In this document: in pieces, positions 25,245 to 34,879 of the stretch
Numbering within the stretch: position 1 is the stretch's first letter
How the letters are laid out: every line of letters starts with the position of its first letter
NCBI RefSeq assembly: GCF_900101815.1
Contig: NZ_FNAO01000004.1
Location: forward strand, 469,053-533,052
From: Pricia antarctica
Lineage (GTDB): Bacteria; Bacteroidota; Bacteroidia; Flavobacteriales; Flavobacteriaceae
Length of the DNA: 64,000 nt
Direction: 5' to 3'
Notes under the pieces: model-generated
What the model was told of the DNA's origin: nothing
Seen by the model: only the letters and a program-made list of their open reading frames with translations
Database searches by the model: none
Program-made: the position numbers and the translations under genes

Positions 25245-27593
25245 TCACCAATATACCCTAAACAAAACATTTGGTGTAATCCGTAATGAATAATAGTCTG
25301 CAACAAGAATGGGATCATTGGGTACACTGTTCCCTGTGTATTCCCTAATTAAAATGTTTTCCCGATTGTATAAATTCCTTATTGATAATCCTACTTTTCC
25401 CTTTATGCCAAATCTTTTTGAAAGAGAAAAATTATAAATGGAAGATACGTCCAGACTGTGATAAATGGGAAGTTTTTCCATATTTATCCCTGAAAAGCCA
25501 ATTGTATTATCATTTGTTTCTGTTTTGAACAGGGTATAGGGCCTGCCTGTATGCCACTTCCAGCCCAAAGCAATTTGAAATTGTTTTAATTTATAAGAGA
25601 TTGAAGTTGAAATGACATGATTTATTTCATTGCTGTCCGTAAAATAATTAGCATTGTTTACACCATCAATTTTATCATCTGTATCGTTAATGGAATAACT
25701 TACCCATGTTTTAATTCTATCAAAATCTTTCTTTACATAAAAATCGATTCCAAATATCCTTTGTTCACCCGTTAAGTGCTTGTTTCTGGTTTCATTTAAA
25801 AAGGGGTATGATAGGAAGCTAATTCCCGTATTTTTTTTATAATAAGAATCAAAATCAAAACTCCAACCATCTTGATGATAAAGTGCACCAAGAGAAACAT
25901 GATTACTTCTAATTATAGGTGCTTCCCTACCATTTGCCAATCGCCAAAGTTTATTTTCCAAAGATAGGTCACCCGGTGTGGATTTTTCTATTTGATAAAT
26001 AATTTGATTTCTTATCTCTCCTGTTGCTTGTATCTTTAAATTATTATTTAAATTTTTAACAAGTACTATTCTAGGCTCCAACCTAAAACTATTTAACTTA
26101 TCGTAGTAATTCGCCCTTATGCCAATATCGAAGTTCCATTGTTTTGAGTTTCTGTTCGAGTAGTTTAAAAACAACGAATGTGAATTAATACTGGAATCGT
26201 TTTCATCGAGGGAACTAATGGAATCCTTCACTTCAAGAAATGCATAATTGACATTTTTAAAAGTGGTTTGGTAGCCCAAATTCAATTTGTTATTATTTGT
26301 GGGAATCGAAACTTCCGTAGAAAAATCGTAGTCCTTAATTTGATTGTTTTTATCGAATCCTGAAATTTTATTTTCTAGCCCGTTATATGTAAAACGATAA
26401 TTTAGCCTATAGGAAGAATAACTTAATTTGGTGACCTGATTTATTTTATTATCCCATTTTTTGTTCCAGTGAATACTATAGCCTTCATTTTCAGAGTCCA
26501 TTAAATTTCGAGAATCCGTATTGTTTTCAATATAGCGATAAATGTGGTTTAGGTCATTATCAATATGTATAAAGCTGGCCAATAGGGTATTTTTTTTATT
26601 TAATTTATAATTGACCTTTATATTATAATCTTGAAAGGAAAATTTTTCTTCCGAGGTACCATTATCCAATATGGAAGAATTCTGAAATACTTTTTGTTCT
26701 ATTTTTTGAAATGTGCCCGATTCAAATAAACCTTGATAAGATTTTCTGTAGGACATGGAAAGGCTCAATTTGTTTGTAATAATAGGTGTTTCAAAATATG
26801 CGTCCGCGCTAGTTCCGTTCAAACCAAAACCTATATTTTTTTTTACTGGAATGTCGTTTTTTGTCCTAATATCTATAACGCTAGAAATTCTTTCCCCATA
26901 ACGCGGATTTGTTCCTTTGTCGTAGAAAATAACATTTTGGGCTATGTTGGGGTTAAAAGGGGATATCATTCCAAATAAATTTCCCCTGTGATAAATCGTA
27001 ATCCCGTCCCAGATGATCTGGTTTTGATCGGGCGTACCTCCCCGAACATCCAATTCCGTGGCAGTTTCATTTGGGCTGATTACTCCCGGAAGTTCTTGTA
27101 TACTTGTCAATATGTCCGCTTCGGTCAGTCCGGGTAAAATTTCAAGTTCCTTGGGTTTTATAGTAAACGAACCGTTCCAGTTTTTCGAAATTCCATGGGT
27201 AAGGTACCCGGTAATGACAACTTCATCAAGGTTCTGGACATGGAGTGGTTTTTTGATGTCTTCTAGTACGATGTAACGATTACTGATAAACTGAAAGGCA
27301 ACATCGCATTGGGTCGAAATTTCATCCAGTACTTCAGTCAAGCTACGCGATTTCCTTTTTAAAAAAATTACTTTATTATCGACAAACTCGTTGGCGTAGG
27401 ATATTTTAACATCATAACTTTTTTCAATAACAACAATGGCATCCGATAAGGAAACCGATTCAAAATAAATTGTGTGGAATGGTTTGTCCTGGGAAAGTGC
27501 GCTTATAGGAACTAGAGCTATATGTATTAGGACACACCAATTTAATGGTCTATTTGTGCAAAACAATCTTATTATCGCGAACAGTATATTCAA
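25245..27593 (-). CDS. TonB-dependent outer-membrane receptor with STN signalling domain
   Basis: 782 residues. The signal peptide ends near ALSQ. An STN domain (about 36-110, e.g. FESVSLSDAIVVIEKSYDVKIS) transmits occupancy to the anti-sigma factor, as in FecA. The plug contains ELDVRGGTPDQNQIIWDGI, and the beta-barrel ends with an aromatic residue (VLFRVYW). It overlaps the FecR gene by 44 bases, so a start slightly downstream is possible, but the signal peptide fits this one. The ligand is not readable from sequence. Codon use is AT-rich compared with the repair module next door. Confidence 0.92.
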   Translation of the reverse strand: MNILFAIIRLFCTNRPLNWCVLIHIALVPISALSQDKPFHTIYFESVSLSDAIVVIEKSYDVKISYANEFVDNKVIFLKRKSRSLTEVLDEISTQCDVAFQFISNRYIVLEDIKKPLHVQNLDEVVITGYLTHGISKNWNGSFTIKPKELEILPGLTEADILTSIQELPGVISPNETATELDVRGGTPDQNQIIWDGITIYHRGNLFGMISPFNPNIAQNVIFYDKGTNPRYGERISSVIDIRTKNDIPVKKNIGFGLNGTSADAYFETPIITNKLSLSMSYRKSYQGLFESGTFQKIEQKVFQNSSILDNGTSEEKFSFQDYNIKVNYKLNKKNTLLASFIHIDNDLNHIYRYIENNTDSRNLMDSENEGYSIHWNKKWDNKINQVTKLSYSSYRLNYRFTYNGLENKISGFDKNNQIKDYDFSTEVSIPTNNNKLNLGYQTTFKNVNYAFLEVKDSISSLDENDSSINSHSLFLNYSNRNSKQWNFDIGIRANYYDKLNSFRLEPRIVLVKNLNNNLKIQATGEIRNQIIYQIEKSTPGDLSLENKLWRLANGREAPIIRSNHVSLGALYHQDGWSFDFDSYYKKNTGISFLSYPFLNETRNKHLTGEQRIFGIDFYVKKDFDRIKTWVSYSINDTDDKIDGVNNANYFTDSNEINHVISTSISYKLKQFQIALGWKWHTGRPYTLFKTETNDNTIGFSGINMEKLPIYHSLDVSSIYNFSLSKRFGIKGKVGLSIRNLYNRENILIREYTGNSVPNDPILVADYYSLRITPNVLFRVYW

Positions 27594-28491
27594 TATCGAT
27601 TGTCTTAAAAATCGAAGCCAAGGCCATCTCTAGATTATCATTAGTAAAACTACCAGTATAAATAATGGAGCCATCAATCCCGTTGAGATTTACTTGCACG
27701 TTATATTGGTTTTCCAGTGCACGTATTACATTCTTTAACGGGGTCTTCCTAAAACTGCTCTCCCCAAAGACCCAAGAAGGAACGTCTTGAGTCATAGATA
27801 GGTTTTCGGTACTAACTGCTCTTCCAACATATTTCACTGCCTGCCCGGGCAATATGATGACTTCATTTTCATTGTTATTGTCAACGACTTTCACGCTGCC
27901 TTCGAAACATGTCACTTCAAAAAAATCATTGAACGAATTTACATCAAATTGCGTTCCTAGGACGGTAACACTTCCATTATTTGTTCTTACGGTGAAGGTC
28001 TTTCCCTTTTTTACCTTAAAAAAAGCTTCACCTTTTAAATAGAGTTCCCTGTTTTTATCCCAGCTCTTGCTGTTATAGGTCAGTTCTGACTTGGCATTGA
28101 TAATCACCCTTGATCCATCTATTAACGAAATTGATCGTTGCTCGCCGAATCCGGATTGCTCAGTCACCTTATTGCTATCTAAAAAATAGCTTAGCCCCAA
28201 AAAAAGGAGTACAGTAGCTGCCACGGCCAATGCTACTTTAGCAAAAAGCGGGATAGTTTTGATGTTAGTTGATTGCTTTTTTCTTTTGGAAATGTCATTT
28301 TTAATTCGATCGAACAATGGGTCAATAGGAACCTCCAAATACCTATAAAGATCGGTACCGGTTCTAAGTTCCAGGAGGATTTCAAAATCCTCTTCAGAAA
28401 CCAATTTTTTAAGATCGGCATCTGTTATTTCTCCGATGATCCATTTTGCCAGAAAGTCGGGCTTATCTTTTTTAGTAGTTTTCATTTCCAC
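27550..28491 (-). CDS. FecR-family anti-sigma factor
   Basis: 313 residues. A cytoplasmic N-terminal part (about 1-85) is followed by one transmembrane helix near 88-105 (VALAVAATVLLFLGLSYFL) and a periplasmic FecR domain (about 125-225, e.g. GEQRSISLIDGSRVIINAKS, LKGEAFFKV) plus a C-terminal STN-like segment that contacts the receptor. It keeps the ECF sigma factor inactive until the receptor signals. It lies between sigma and receptor genes in the usual order. Confidence 0.94.
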   Translation of the reverse strand: MEMKTTKKDKPDFLAKWIIGEITDADLKKLVSEEDFEILLELRTGTDLYRYLEVPIDPLFDRIKNDISKRKKQSTNIKTIPLFAKVALAVAATVLLFLGLSYFLDSNKVTEQSGFGEQRSISLIDGSRVIINAKSELTYNSKSWDKNRELYLKGEAFFKVKKGKTFTVRTNNGSVTVLGTQFDVNSFNDFFEVTCFEGSVKVVDNNNENEVIILPGQAVKYVGRAVSTENLSMTQDVPSWVFGESSFRKTPLKNVIRALENQYNVQVNLNGIDGSIIYTGSFTNDNLEMALASIFKTIDIEYTVRDNKIVLHK

Positions 28492-28585
28492 TTCATCTAA
28501 TTAAAGTTCTATAATTATAATACAACCCTATCAAACAAATCCCTACTTTTTTTTAAAACGATGGACAAAGTATACCATTTATCGA

Positions 28586-29110
28586 TTACACTTTTCCGAC
28601 TTTTCCCTTCAGGTTCAAAAGTGCATTGTGCATCCTCTTTTCTACGGCTTTTACGGATATTCCTAAAAGAACTGAAATATCCTTATATTTTTTTCGCTCT
28701 ATTCTATTTAATAAGAATACTTCGCGCTCTTTTTCGGGCAAATCGGATATTGCTCTTTCAAGTAATTCGAAAAACTCCTGCTCCAGCATTATAAATTCAG
28801 GGGATTCATGGGTCCGGTCCTTTACATTTAATTTCCGGTGCTTCAATACCACATTTTTGTGTTTTAGGACATTCAGGAAAAGATTGTTGGCCATAGTATA
28901 CAATAAACTTTTGACCGTACCATAGTAAACGTTGGCACAATCTTCCCACAACTTCACAAAAACTTCTTGTACAATATCTTCCGCCTCGTCCAAATTTCTG
29001 GTCTTAAAAAAGACAAACTTTCTCAAATCTCTGGCGTAGGTGGTAAAAATGCTTTCAAAAACTTTGGGCTTACAAATGTCTTCAAAATCATCGATGTCCG
29101 AATCGACCAT
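28586..29110 (-). CDS. ECF-family RNA polymerase sigma factor
   Basis: 174 residues from ATG 29110 (MVDSDIDDFED); the longer frame from 29227 adds 39 residues unlike the family, so the shorter start is preferred. Region 2 has the FVFFKTRNLDEAEDIVQEVFVKLW pattern, and region 4 the helix-turn-helix LPEKEREVFLLNR...YKDISVLLGISVKAVEKR. It is the FecI/SigW-like partner of the FecR protein downstream. Probable targets are the receptor gene and perhaps the divergent redox operon. Confidence 0.92.
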   Translation of the reverse strand: MVDSDIDDFEDICKPKVFESIFTTYARDLRKFVFFKTRNLDEAEDIVQEVFVKLWEDCANVYYGTVKSLLYTMANNLFLNVLKHKNVVLKHRKLNVKDRTHESPEFIMLEQEFFELLERAISDLPEKEREVFLLNRIERKKYKDISVLLGISVKAVEKRMHNALLNLKGKVGKV

Positions 29111-29319
29111 ATGGCTTACGGTTAGTAAAAACTCCAAAGCTATAAAATTTAAATTGTTCTTGGCCGGAATGAAATCAAATAGATCGTTGCAATCCCCACA
29201 ACGAAATACTTTTAAAATAAAATTCAACTTTTACCTACCGGAATCGAAAAACCTGACGAAAATAACAGTCCGCTCGGTTGCCAAAAATTGCCGCTGGGCC
29301 CAATCAGGAAATACTTTCC

Positions 29320-29336
29320 AAAATGTTAAACATTTT
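29320..29336. promoter_or_regulatory. Perfect palindrome upstream of the Rieske operon
   Basis: AAAATGTT-A-AACATTTT, with 8-bp arms and a single central base, followed directly by TATAA. It lies between the sigma factor and the Rieske gene, 93 bases before the latter, and could be a dimeric regulator's operator. A small AGCCC/GGGCT hairpin follows within 30 bases. No regulator can be assigned. Confidence 0.4.
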
Positions 29337-29429
29337 ATAAAAGCCCATTTTCCTTTAGGGCTAAAACCTTTATTGTTGTAGTAGTCAACAAGCAATTCAT
29401 CTCTATCACAAAACCATTAAACTCATTTT

Positions 29430-29861
29430 ATGGAACGTAAGGAATTTTTAAAATCCATTGGATCTGGTGCTGCCTTGGCGATTACCTTTACCTGCCTTGG
29501 TGGTTGTACGAAAAGTAATCTCACTACGGATAGCCCGGTTGTTGCTGACCCCCAAACCGGGGAAATTTTTACCATTGACCTTACGGCATCATCGTATAGT
29601 GAATTGGCGAACAACGGGGGATATATATTAAAAAGTAATGTTGTTGTGGCCAAGGATTTAAACGGCGACTATGTCGCGGCCACCGTTGTATGTAGCCATG
29701 AGTTTAGGCCGGACGTGATTTACAGAAACGATGAATTCTATTGTAGGGCGCATGGGGCGAGGTTTTCACTCACGGGAAAAGGATTAAATAGCTATGGAAG
29801 TAGAGGCTTAAAGGTCTATAAGACTTCCCTAGACGGCAACATGTTAACTATTTCGGTATAA
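29430..29861 (+). CDS. Exported Rieske-type [2Fe-2S] protein
   Basis: 143 residues. An N-terminal export signal with basic start (MERKEF) and a lipobox-like LGGC (Cys26) suggests a periplasmic lipoprotein. The Rieske ligands are C-S-H in VVCSHE and C-x2-H in YCRAHG, with the following ARF in place of the usual GxxF. The short length fits a stand-alone electron-transfer or ligand-binding Rieske protein. First gene of an operon with thioredoxin, ApbE, DUF4266, DUF3570 and DsbD. Confidence 0.85.
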   Translation: MERKEFLKSIGSGAALAITFTCLGGCTKSNLTTDSPVVADPQTGEIFTIDLTASSYSELANNGGYILKSNVVVAKDLNGDYVAATVVCSHEFRPDVIYRNDEFYCRAHGARFSLTGKGLNSYGSRGLKVYKTSLDGNMLTISV

Positions 29862-29876
29862 TTATTTGGACAAAAA

Positions 29877-30311
29877 ATGAAAAATCTACTTTTTGGTATT
29901 GCCTTTATTACTTCTTCTGTCATGTTCGCTCAGCATTGGGAAACCCATTGGAAGGAGGCTACCTCCAAGGCAGCAAAGACCGATCACAATATAGTTTTAG
30001 TCTTTTCTGGGTCTGATTGGTGCGGGCCTTGCATTAAGTTGGACAAAAACATATGGCAATCCCCGGAATTTCAAAAATATGCCGATTCGCATTGGATATT
30101 GTTACGAGCGGATTTTCCTCGTAAAAAAGGTAATAAATTTTCTGCAGAGCAGACTGCCGAAAATGCAAAACTGGCCGAGAAATATAATCAGAACGGCTAT
30201 TTCCCATTGGTGCTAATTTTGAATTCCAATGGCAAAGTATTGGGTACAACAGGATATAAAAATGTATCGGCAAGTGAATACATAAAATTATTAAAAGATA
30301 TGGAAAGTTGA
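29877..30311 (+). CDS. Periplasmic thioredoxin-family protein
   Basis: 144 residues with signal peptide (cleavage near MFAQ) and a thioredoxin fold: active site SDWCGPC, followed by a long insertion rich in Lys/Glu before the cis-proline region (GYFPLVLIL). It is likely kept reduced by the DsbD at the end of this operon. Its stop overlaps the TTG start of the ApbE gene by 3 bases. Confidence 0.9.
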   Translation: MKNLLFGIAFITSSVMFAQHWETHWKEATSKAAKTDHNIVLVFSGSDWCGPCIKLDKNIWQSPEFQKYADSHWILLRADFPRKKGNKFSAEQTAENAKLAEKYNQNGYFPLVLILNSNGKVLGTTGYKNVSASEYIKLLKDMES

Positions 30312-31303
30312 GAAAGATCATAATTGCGCTATTCGCCCTTATTTCATTTTCACCACTCTTTTCTCAAACGGTAATACAGCGTCGCGCAGTAAAATTAATG
30401 GGAAGCAGGTTTGACCTGACCATAGTAGCCCAAGATACCGCTACCGCCAATTCCTATATCGACGATGCTATATCGGAGATTACCAGAATTGAAAGATTAA
30501 TATCCTCTTGGAATCCCAAATCCCAATGTTCCGAAATCAACAGAAATGCTGCAATAAAACCTGTTAAAGTCGATTTGGAATTGTTTCAATTGATCCAAAG
30601 AGCCAATGAAATTTCAAAAATCACAAATGGTGCTTTTGATATTTCCTTTGCCTCAGTCGATAAGGTATGGCATTTTGATGGCACTATGACCCAAAAACCT
30701 ACCGAGGAGGAAATTGCCAGATCGGTTTCCAAAATCGGATATCAGAATATCATTCTGGACAAGGAAAATCAGAAGGTTTTCTTGAAATTGAAGGGTATGA
30801 AAATAGGATTTGGGGCCTTGGGCAAAGGATATGCGGCAGACAAAGTGCGTGCCATGCTGAAAGCCAAAGGTGTCAAGGCAGGTGTTATTAATGCTTCGGG
30901 GGACCTGACCACTTGGGGGAAACAACCTGACGGCTCCGATTGGACCGTGGGCATTACCAATCCCTTGAACAAAAACAAAGTGTTTTCATGGTTTCCAGTT
31001 GTTGATGCTGCTGTAGCTACATCGGGAAATTATGAAAAATTTGTGGTGTTTAACGGTGTAAAATTCAACCACATCATCGACCCTAGAACGGGCTATCCAT
31101 CCTCTGGCCTTGTCAGTGTAACTATTTTCGCTAAAAGTGCCGAATTGTGCGATGCCCTGGCAACCTCGGTTTTTGTTACCGGGTCAGAAACCGGGCTGGA
31201 TATTATAAACCAGATCAAAGGTGTAGAATGCATCATTGTGGATGATAGGAACAAAATATTTACATCGAATCACATTCAACTCACTTCAAATTCATCAGAA
31301 TGA
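30308..31303 (+). CDS. apbE: FAD:protein FMN transferase (ApbE)
   Basis: 331 residues with a TTG start inside the previous stop codon. Signal peptide MRKIIIALFALISFSPLFSQ. Family motifs include the substrate loop MGSRFDL, the FAD-binding GFGALGKGYAAD, NASGDL, and the metal-site region IDPRTGYPSSG with ATSVF near the end. ApbE attaches FMN to Ser/Thr of periplasmic proteins using FAD and Mg. It sits with DUF4266 and DUF3570, as often seen in Bacteroidota, so a product of this cluster may be the flavinylated substrate; this is not proved. Confidence 0.95.
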   Translation: MRKIIIALFALISFSPLFSQTVIQRRAVKLMGSRFDLTIVAQDTATANSYIDDAISEITRIERLISSWNPKSQCSEINRNAAIKPVKVDLELFQLIQRANEISKITNGAFDISFASVDKVWHFDGTMTQKPTEEEIARSVSKIGYQNIILDKENQKVFLKLKGMKIGFGALGKGYAADKVRAMLKAKGVKAGVINASGDLTTWGKQPDGSDWTVGITNPLNKNKVFSWFPVVDAAVATSGNYEKFVVFNGVKFNHIIDPRTGYPSSGLVSVTIFAKSAELCDALATSVFVTGSETGLDIINQIKGVECIIVDDRNKIFTSNHIQLTSNSSE

Positions 31304-31509
31304 AAAGAATTATTATCTGTAGTGCGCTCTTTATCTCTTTCACTTCTTGTGCCACGATAAAGGAGTACGAAAAGGTATATCTAAATGATGACCAAATGAA
31401 CCTGTCCTCCAGAGATTTGGAGCGGTTCGAAACAAATTTTCAAACCTATCGTGAAGGTTCTTCCGGTGCCAATGGCGGAAAGACCGGAGGTGGATGTGGA
31501 TGCAATTAA
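31300..31509 (+). CDS. DUF4266 small lipoprotein
   Basis: 69 residues. The signal peptide ends in a lipobox at SFTSC (Cys17). The rest is short, with YEKVYLNDDQM and a C-terminal glycine/cysteine tail GGGCGCN, the hallmark of DUF4266. It starts 4 bases inside the ApbE gene and precedes the DUF3570 gene by 3 bases. The two tail cysteines might bind a metal or be oxidised by the neighbouring thioredoxin/DsbD; the function is unknown. Confidence 0.88.
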   Translation: MKRIIICSALFISFTSCATIKEYEKVYLNDDQMNLSSRDLERFETNFQTYREGSSGANGGKTGGGCGCN

Positions 31510-31512
31510 ATT

Positions 31513-32808
31513 ATGAAAATGAAAGATATACTGCTTATAATTCTCCTATTAGGAATAGCGGGTACGACACTGGCGCAAGAAAACAAGTCCAAGGAATACG
31601 TTAAAAAAGTTTTGGATAACACAGAGGTAGATCTCTTGTACAGTTATTATAACCAGGATGGCAGTCATGCCTCGGTTTCCGGTGGGGAAGGTTCGGAAAA
31701 ACTTACGGATATGACCCCGACCATTATCGTAAGTATCCCCGTAGGAAATAATACTGTTGTAACGGTCGATGGTGGACTTTCTGCCTATACATCGGCCTCA
31801 TCGAGCAATATAGACCCCTTTGACGGCAAATATCCGGCAAGTCCATGGATCGAGTCTTCGGGAGCCTCAAGAAGTGATGTCCTTAGTTACATTCATCCCT
31901 CTTTTTCCCATAGTTCAAAAGATAGAAATACCATTATAAGCGGAAATGTTTCCTTTTCCAATGAATTTGATTACACATCTTTTGGTTTTGGTGGTGGTTA
32001 TACCCATTTATTGAATCAAAAAAACACGGAAATTGGTATAAGTGCCAAGGTGTACTTGGACAAGTACAATCCGCAATATCCCATAGAGCTAAGACCTGGC
32101 TTTACACAATATTACAGTAGCTCTATTACGGGCGATGGAACCTATTCTCCCCAATTTTTACCGTTTTCACAATTAGGACGAAACTCGTACTCCACCTCCC
32201 TTAATTTTTCGCAGATCTTATCCAAGAGATTCCAATTTTCCCTATCCATGGACTTGGTATTGCAGGAAGGTCTACTCTCCACGCCCCACCAACGGGTTTA
32301 TTTCGCGGATCGGAACGACTTTTTTATTGAGGATTTTCAATTGACAGATGCTGTTGAACAATTGCCTAATAGTCGCTATAAAATCCCCATTGGTGGCCGC
32401 ATTTCCTATGCTATAAGCGATATGTTTATTTTTCGGGGCTATTTCCGATATTATTTTGACGATTGGGGAATCAATTCATATACGGCAAGTGCGGAAATAC
32501 CGATTAAGATATCCGATAAATTCACTATATATCCAATATACAGGTATTATACACAAACCTCTTCTAAATATTTTTTCTCAAAAGACGTCGCACTTTCAAC
32601 CAATCAATATTACACATCGGACTACGATCTATCTGCCTTTAACGCCAATCAATACGGATTTGGTATTAGTTATAAAGATATTTTCACTTCGGCCAAAGTG
32701 TGGAAATTTGGACTGAAATCAGTGGATCTCAGATACAATAATTATCAAAGGAACATAGACTTCAATGCAAATATTTTTGAACTGGGTTTAAAGTTTATCA
32801 TAGATTAA
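31513..32808 (+). CDS. DUF3570 outer-membrane beta-barrel protein
   Basis: 431 residues. Signal peptide MKMKDILLIILLLGIAGTTLAQ, then a short helical start and a long array of alternating amphipathic beta strands (e.g. NNTVVTVDGGLSAYTS, GISAKVYLDKY) typical of DUF3570 barrels. The C-terminal strand ends LKFIID. It is strongly linked in gene order to DUF4266 and ApbE. It is likely an outer-membrane channel or docking barrel for the small lipoprotein. Confidence 0.88.
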   Translation: MKMKDILLIILLLGIAGTTLAQENKSKEYVKKVLDNTEVDLLYSYYNQDGSHASVSGGEGSEKLTDMTPTIIVSIPVGNNTVVTVDGGLSAYTSASSSNIDPFDGKYPASPWIESSGASRSDVLSYIHPSFSHSSKDRNTIISGNVSFSNEFDYTSFGFGGGYTHLLNQKNTEIGISAKVYLDKYNPQYPIELRPGFTQYYSSSITGDGTYSPQFLPFSQLGRNSYSTSLNFSQILSKRFQFSLSMDLVLQEGLLSTPHQRVYFADRNDFFIEDFQLTDAVEQLPNSRYKIPIGGRISYAISDMFIFRGYFRYYFDDWGINSYTASAEIPIKISDKFTIYPIYRYYTQTSSKYFFSKDVALSTNQYYTSDYDLSAFNANQYGFGISYKDIFTSAKVWKFGLKSVDLRYNNYQRNIDFNANIFELGLKFIID

Positions 32809-32828
32809 GTTAGTCTCAAGAACAATCC

Positions 32829-34763
32829 ATGAAAAAAATAATTTTTTGTGCCATTTTACTTCATCTCGGTGCGCTAAGGTCCCAGACAATCGACCCCGTT
32901 CAATGGAACTCGAGCATCATCAAGATATCAGATACCGATTACAATCTTATTATTGAGGGAACCATTGATAAAAACTGGCATCTCTATTCGCAATTTACGG
33001 ACGAGGGAGGATCCCTACCTACAGAATTTGATTTTTTGGACGACGAAGGAAACTACGAGACGGTAGGAAAAGTACAGGAGAGCAAAACCGAAACCGCATA
33101 TAACGATACATTTGAGGTAAAAGAAACATTTTTTACAGATCAGGCAAAATTTACTCAACATATCAAATTAGTAAATCCTGAGTTTACCAAGATTGAGGTA
33201 CTAATGCATTATCAGGTCTGTAATGATGTTTGTATTAGCAAAGAAAAAAAATTCGCGTTTTCCCTTGGCGGGAGTTCGGTAGCCCAAGAAACGGCAAAAA
33301 TAGATGATAAGAGCATAATGCTTGCCGAAAAATTAAGATTGAACCTGAAAAATAAGTCTTTGTTATTGTCTTCGAATGGTGCACAGGTTAAGGAGGTAAG
33401 TATGTTGCGTATTTTTATTCTAGGCTTTTTGGGTGGTCTTGTGGCCTTGTTCACCCCCTGCGTATTTCCTATGATTCCCCTTACCGTTTCGTTTTTTACA
33501 AAACATAGTTCCAACAAGAAAAAAGGCATTACAAATGCCATGTTCTATGGCTTCTTTATTGTCCTAATCTATTTGGGCCTAAGCATTCCTTTTCATTTTT
33601 TGGATTCCTTGGATCCCGAAATATTGAATAGTATTTCCACGAATGTCTGGTTGAATGTCTTTTTCTTTATAATTTTTGTGGTTTTTGCATTTTCCTTCTT
33701 TGGGTACTATGAAATTACCCTTCCCCATCGCTGGTCCAATAAAATGGACTCTGCTTCTCAAGTTGGGGGCTTCGTGGGCATATTTTTTATGGCATTAACG
33801 CTCGTCTTGGTCTCCTTTTCATGTACTGGGCCTATTTTAGGGTCTTTATTGGCCGGGTCTTTAACTGCCAATCAGGGAGCTATGCAATTAACAATTGGTA
33901 TGGGCGGTTTTGGCATGGCATTGGCCCTCCCGTTTGCTCTATTTGCATTGTTTCCGCGTTTACTGGAATCCTTGCCGAAATCTGGTGGATGGCTTACCAC
34001 GGTAAAAGTGGTCTTGGGATTTGTGGAATTGGCATTGGCATTCAAATTTTTATCCAATGCAGATCTTGTGGCGCACTGGGGGTTCTTAAAACGTGAAGTA
34101 TTTATCGGAATTTGGGTTGTAATATTTTCGCTATTGGCACTGTACTTTTTTGGGTGTATCAAATTTCCACATGAAAGTCGAAAAAAATTAAATTACAAAA
34201 CAACATTTCTGGGAATATGTATAGGCGGTTTTGTGATTTACTTAATTTCCGGAATACAAAAAGATGCTACGTTAAAACTGTTGAGCGGCTTTCCTCCGCC
34301 CTCCTTTTACAGTCTATATACGCAGCCATCCGATTGCCCCTTGGGACTAAATTGTTTTAAGGATTTTGATAAAGGACTGGCCATTGCCAAAGCAGAGGGA
34401 AAACCAATTCTCTTGGATTTTACCGGATGGGCTTGTGTCAACTGCCGAAAAATGGAAGAAAATGTATGGAGCGACCCCAGAGTTTATAGCATGATAAAAG
34501 ATAATTATGTATTAATTTCTTTGTATATAGACGATAGAAAGGCTCTTGAAAAGAAGGATAGATTTCGCATAAATATAAATTCCGACTATTTAAAATCCAT
34601 TAACACGGTCGGCGACAAATGGGCCACTTTTCAATACTTGAATTTCGATACGGCATCACAGCCCTATTATGTAACCATGAGTCCAGATCTCAAAATACTG
34701 AATAGTCCAAAACAGTATGCTAATACTGAAGAATATTATAGCTGGTTGAAAGAAAGTTTGTAA
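32829..34763 (+). CDS. dsbD: Thiol:disulphide interchange protein DsbD
   Basis: 644 residues in the three usual parts. The periplasmic alpha domain (about 20-175) contains the CNDVCIS cysteine pair. The transmembrane core (eight or nine helices, about 195-470) has the redox cysteines in FTPCVFPMIP and SCTGPILG. The C-terminal thioredoxin domain has GWACVNCRKME. It passes electrons from cytoplasmic thioredoxin to periplasmic partners, here likely the thioredoxin-like and Rieske proteins. It closes the operon. Confidence 0.95.
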   Translation: MKKIIFCAILLHLGALRSQTIDPVQWNSSIIKISDTDYNLIIEGTIDKNWHLYSQFTDEGGSLPTEFDFLDDEGNYETVGKVQESKTETAYNDTFEVKETFFTDQAKFTQHIKLVNPEFTKIEVLMHYQVCNDVCISKEKKFAFSLGGSSVAQETAKIDDKSIMLAEKLRLNLKNKSLLLSSNGAQVKEVSMLRIFILGFLGGLVALFTPCVFPMIPLTVSFFTKHSSNKKKGITNAMFYGFFIVLIYLGLSIPFHFLDSLDPEILNSISTNVWLNVFFFIIFVVFAFSFFGYYEITLPHRWSNKMDSASQVGGFVGIFFMALTLVLVSFSCTGPILGSLLAGSLTANQGAMQLTIGMGGFGMALALPFALFALFPRLLESLPKSGGWLTTVKVVLGFVELALAFKFLSNADLVAHWGFLKREVFIGIWVVIFSLLALYFFGCIKFPHESRKKLNYKTTFLGICIGGFVIYLISGIQKDATLKLLSGFPPPSFYSLYTQPSDCPLGLNCFKDFDKGLAIAKAEGKPILLDFTGWACVNCRKMEENVWSDPRVYSMIKDNYVLISLYIDDRKALEKKDRFRININSDYLKSINTVGDKWATFQYLNFDTASQPYYVTMSPDLKILNSPKQYANTEEYYSWLKESL

Positions 34764-34879
34764 GACAGGGGAACTCGGAGCATAATCCTTCTAACTGATT
34801 GTGTAAAAGTGCATCATAAATTTCCAATGCGCTAATTTCATTGAAATAGTTTAAAAAAAAGTTATTAATTGATACTAGG

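Noticed and set aside
28586..29227. Longer sigma factor start at 29227
   Set aside because: The extra 39 residues do not fit the ECF family, while ATG 29110 gives a normal length and region 2 position.
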